Assembly: GCF_900102875.1 (NCBI RefSeq) | Contig: NZ_FNGH01000008.1 | Location: 174,788 to 234,697, forward strand | From: Franzmannia pantelleriensis | Lineage (GTDB): Bacteria; Pseudomonadota; Gammaproteobacteria; Pseudomonadales; Halomonadaceae | Reading direction: 5' to 3' | DNA: 59,910 nucleotides | Shown: positions 57,286 through 59,910 of the stretch, in pieces | Layout: the number at the start of each line of letters is the position of its first letter | Numbering within the stretch: the stretch's first letter is position 1 | The notes under the pieces: model-generated | Database searches by the model: none | Seen by the model: only the letters and a program-made list of their open reading frames with translations | Told to the model about the DNA's origin: nothing | Position numbers and translations under genes: made by a program

Positions 57286-58029
57286 GTGGACTATAAAGAC
57301 AGCTGTATCATTCGGCACTTCAATCACTACTGTGCACTGTCCGAGGATGATAAGCAGCTGCTCCATGAGCTGGAGCAGAGTCCGACGGAGGTCAAGGCCG
57401 GTGCCTCGCTCTGGGAAGAGGGGGATCGCGCCAACGAGTTCTGCACGCTGCGTACCGGCTGGGCCTACTCCTATCGGCATCTCGAGAACGGCAACCGTCA
57501 GATCCTCGAGGTCTATCTGCCGGGGGACATCATCGGCCTGCGCGAGTTTGCGTTTTCTCAGCGCCTGGCTGGCGTACAGATGATCGAAGACGGTGTCGTC
57601 TGCCACTTCCCCCATGCTCGGATGCTCGAGCTGTTTCGCCAGTCGACGACCCTGACGTCGGTGCTGTTCGCGATCTCCAGCCGTCAGCAGGCGCTGTTGA
57701 CCGAGCGGCTGGTCAATCTGGCACGGCGCAGCGCACGCCAAAAGATGGCGCATTTCCTGCTGGAGATGTACGTGCGGCTGCGCCAGACCGAGCCAGACGG
57801 TGGCGCGGCGTTCCGATTACCGCTGTCCCAGGAGCAGTTGGCTGACATCCTCGGCCTCAGCCCGGTGCATGTCAGCCGCACCTTCAGCGCCTTGGGTGAA
57901 GACGATCTGGTCCACCGCGACCGTCATCAACTGTTGATTCCGGATATGGAAGAACTGGCGCTCGAGGGTGAGTTCGACCAGTGCTACCTGACCGACAACG
58001 TGCGCCCCCTGTTCGACGAGGCGGGCTAG
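57286..58029 (+). CDS. Crp/Fnr-family transcriptional regulator without Fe-S ligands
   Basis: 247-aa regulator. Cyclic-nucleotide-binding-type beta barrel (about 30-120, NGNRQILEVYLPGDIIGLREF), dimer helix (about 125-155) and C-terminal HTH with LPLSQEQLADILGLSPVHVSRTFSALGEDDLV. The N-terminal CxxC-type cluster of FNR/ANR is absent: only Cys7 and Cys16 occur there. It should therefore sense something other than oxygen through a [4Fe-4S] centre. GTG start 57286 with GGGAGAGG ahead. It overlaps the convergent lysR 3' end by 4 bp. Confidence 0.88.
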   Translation: MDYKDSCIIRHFNHYCALSEDDKQLLHELEQSPTEVKAGASLWEEGDRANEFCTLRTGWAYSYRHLENGNRQILEVYLPGDIIGLREFAFSQRLAGVQMIEDGVVCHFPHARMLELFRQSTTLTSVLFAISSRQQALLTERLVNLARRSARQKMAHFLLEMYVRLRQTEPDGGAAFRLPLSQEQLADILGLSPVHVSRTFSALGEDDLVHRDRHQLLIPDMEELALEGEFDQCYLTDNVRPLFDEAG

Positions 58030-58955
58030 GCGCGCCCCGGTGGCTGGAAGCCGACCCCGGGGTGGTCATGGCAGTGCTGGATACGTTCACCGATATTGGC
58101 GACCAGATGGTCGACCAGCAGTCTGACCTTGGGTGAGAGATGGCGGTGGCGCGGGTAGACGGCCCATACGGCGGTATCGGTATGCTGAAAGGCATCGAGC
58201 ACCGAAATCAGCTCACCGGACTGCAGGTAAGGCTCCACGTAGTAGTCCGGCAGCTGCGCCAGCCCCAAGCCCTTGAGGGCGGCGTCGAGCAGCGCCGGTC
58301 CAGAGTTGGCCTGCCAGCGCCCCTGAACCCTCACCTCGCGGCGTGAACCGCGCACATCGAACAGCCAGAAATCCCGTGATCCCAGCAGGCAGCGATGGCT
58401 GGCCAGCTCCGCCAGTGAGTGAGGGCGGGCGTTTTGCTCGAAATAGTCCCGGGACCCTACGACGTACTCGCGGCGTTCGCACAGGCGCCGTGCGATCAGC
58501 GTCGAATCCTTGAGCACGCCCATGCGGATGGCGATATCGTAGCCCTCGTCGATCAGCTCCACCTGGCGATTGGTGAAGTGCATATAAACCTCCAGCTGCG
58601 GGTAGAGACACTGGAAGTCATTGACCAGCGGCGCCACGAAGCGCTCACCGAAGGTCGTCGCCGAGGTCAGCTTGAGAATGCCCTTGGGGCGTCGCTGGAG
58701 GTCGTCGATGGCTGCTTCAGCCTCGCGGAAACCGTCGAACAGATGGTGGCAATGTTCGTAGTAGAGCGCGCCGGCATCGGTCAGGCGAATCTGTCGGGTG
58801 GTGCGATAGAGCAGCTGCGTGCCTAGCTGGTTCTCCAACTGTCCGACCAGGCGGCTGACGTGTGAATTGGACACCTTGAGGTGGCGCGCGGCGGCAGAGA
58901 AGGTGCCTAGCCGGACGACCTCGATAAACGCCTCGATGCGATCCCAGCGTTGCAT
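58026..58955 (-). CDS. LysR-family regulator (CrgA-like), divergent from formaldehyde dehydrogenase
   Basis: 309-aa regulator. HTH GTFSAAARHLKVSNSHVSRLVGQLENQLGTQLLYRTTRQIRLTDAG (about 17-62, in segments) and a type 2 periplasmic-binding effector domain. It is divergent from the glutathione-dependent formaldehyde dehydrogenase with a near-perfect 24-bp inverted repeat between them, so it probably regulates formaldehyde detoxification. Inducer unknown. Confidence 0.92.
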   Translation of the reverse strand: MQRWDRIEAFIEVVRLGTFSAAARHLKVSNSHVSRLVGQLENQLGTQLLYRTTRQIRLTDAGALYYEHCHHLFDGFREAEAAIDDLQRRPKGILKLTSATTFGERFVAPLVNDFQCLYPQLEVYMHFTNRQVELIDEGYDIAIRMGVLKDSTLIARRLCERREYVVGSRDYFEQNARPHSLAELASHRCLLGSRDFWLFDVRGSRREVRVQGRWQANSGPALLDAALKGLGLAQLPDYYVEPYLQSGELISVLDAFQHTDTAVWAVYPRHRHLSPKVRLLVDHLVANIGERIQHCHDHPGVGFQPPGRA

Positions 58956-58974
58956 AGCGGTGGTTTCCCCGTCG

Positions 58975-58998
58975 GATTATTGCTTAGTGACAATAATC
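58975..58998. promoter_or_regulatory. LysR-type operator between lysR and adhC
   Basis: Perfect inverted repeat GATTATTG (58975-58982), 8 nt, CAATAATC (58991-58998), containing a T-N11-A core. It begins 20 bp upstream of the lysR start and ends 119 bp before the adhC start. Strong candidate binding site of the adjacent regulator. Confidence 0.7.
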
Positions 58999-59114
58999 TT
59001 ATGAGCCTAGCCCAGTTTATCCAATGCGGACGCCTGACCTAGACTGACAAGACATTGGTGTAGCGCTCGGCGGTTGCCGACGCACGCCTCGACGCATGGG
59101 TCTACAGGAGTTAG

Positions 59115-59910
<796 letters not shown>

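Overview
The window looks like chromosomal core DNA from a moderately halophilic gammaproteobacterium of the Halomonadaceae (Halomonas or a close relative). The reasons are the high GC content, the Pseudomonas/Halomonas-type gene orders (rnr-rlmB, rpsF-rpsR-rplI-dnaB, amgK-murU next to lptD-surA-pdxA-rsmA-apaG-apaH, folB/plsY/tsaD, rpsU-dnaG-rpoD), two complete Mrp-type Na+(K+)/H+ antiporter operons, a PHA-synthesis regulator (PhaR), and small DUF proteins that I associate with Halomonas. Family names come from motif recognition in the translations. No database was searched.

Layout. Positions 1-12 kb hold a tRNA-Leu (cut by the window edge), rnr-rlmB, a structured palindromic element, and the ribosomal operon rpsF-rpsR-membrane protein-rplI. 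A D-galactonate catabolic cassette (GntR regulator, dgoD, dgoK, dgoA, SMP-30 lactonase) lies between rplI and dnaB, which are usually adjacent. Positions 12-16 kb hold two small unknown proteins, an Fe-S bacterial cryptochrome/photolyase (FeS-BCP) operon with a DUF393 protein, a MITE-like palindrome and hemH. Positions 16-28.3 kb hold two divergent Mrp antiporter operons, one with fused subunits A and B and one with all seven subunits separate. Positions 28.3-30.5 kb hold a DUF2256 micro-protein, a cryptochrome-DASH and a DUF3429 membrane protein in overlapping frames.

Positions 30.5-39 kb hold mltB-like, rsmE, phaR, purD, a short leader ORF plus a phosphoribulokinase (PrkB type), hinT, coq7, an OsmC-like gene and the cell-wall recycling pair murU/amgK. 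Positions 39-50 kb hold lptD-surA-pdxA-rsmA-apaG-apaH-glpE-cca, folB-folK, plsY and tsaD. Positions 50-60 kb hold rpsU-dnaG-rpoD, a LysR gene divergent from an L-serine dehydratase, a Crp/Fnr-type regulator, and a LysR gene divergent from the glutathione-dependent formaldehyde dehydrogenase (partial).

The best candidate for a less-described system is the pair of light/DNA-repair operons (FeS-BCP + DUF393; DUF2256 + Cry-DASH + DUF3429). They lie about 14 kb apart and share a promoter-proximal motif (CATTATT(T)GTATA). One copy also fits an inverted repeat resembling the published LitR (B12 photoreceptor) operator. This suggests a common light regulon with two accessory proteins of unknown function. 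Other points worth a look are the inserted dgo cassette with its clean palindromic operator, the 18-codon leader ORF coupled to prkB, two long palindromic intergenic elements, a SurA with one parvulin domain and a CCA enzyme without an HD domain.
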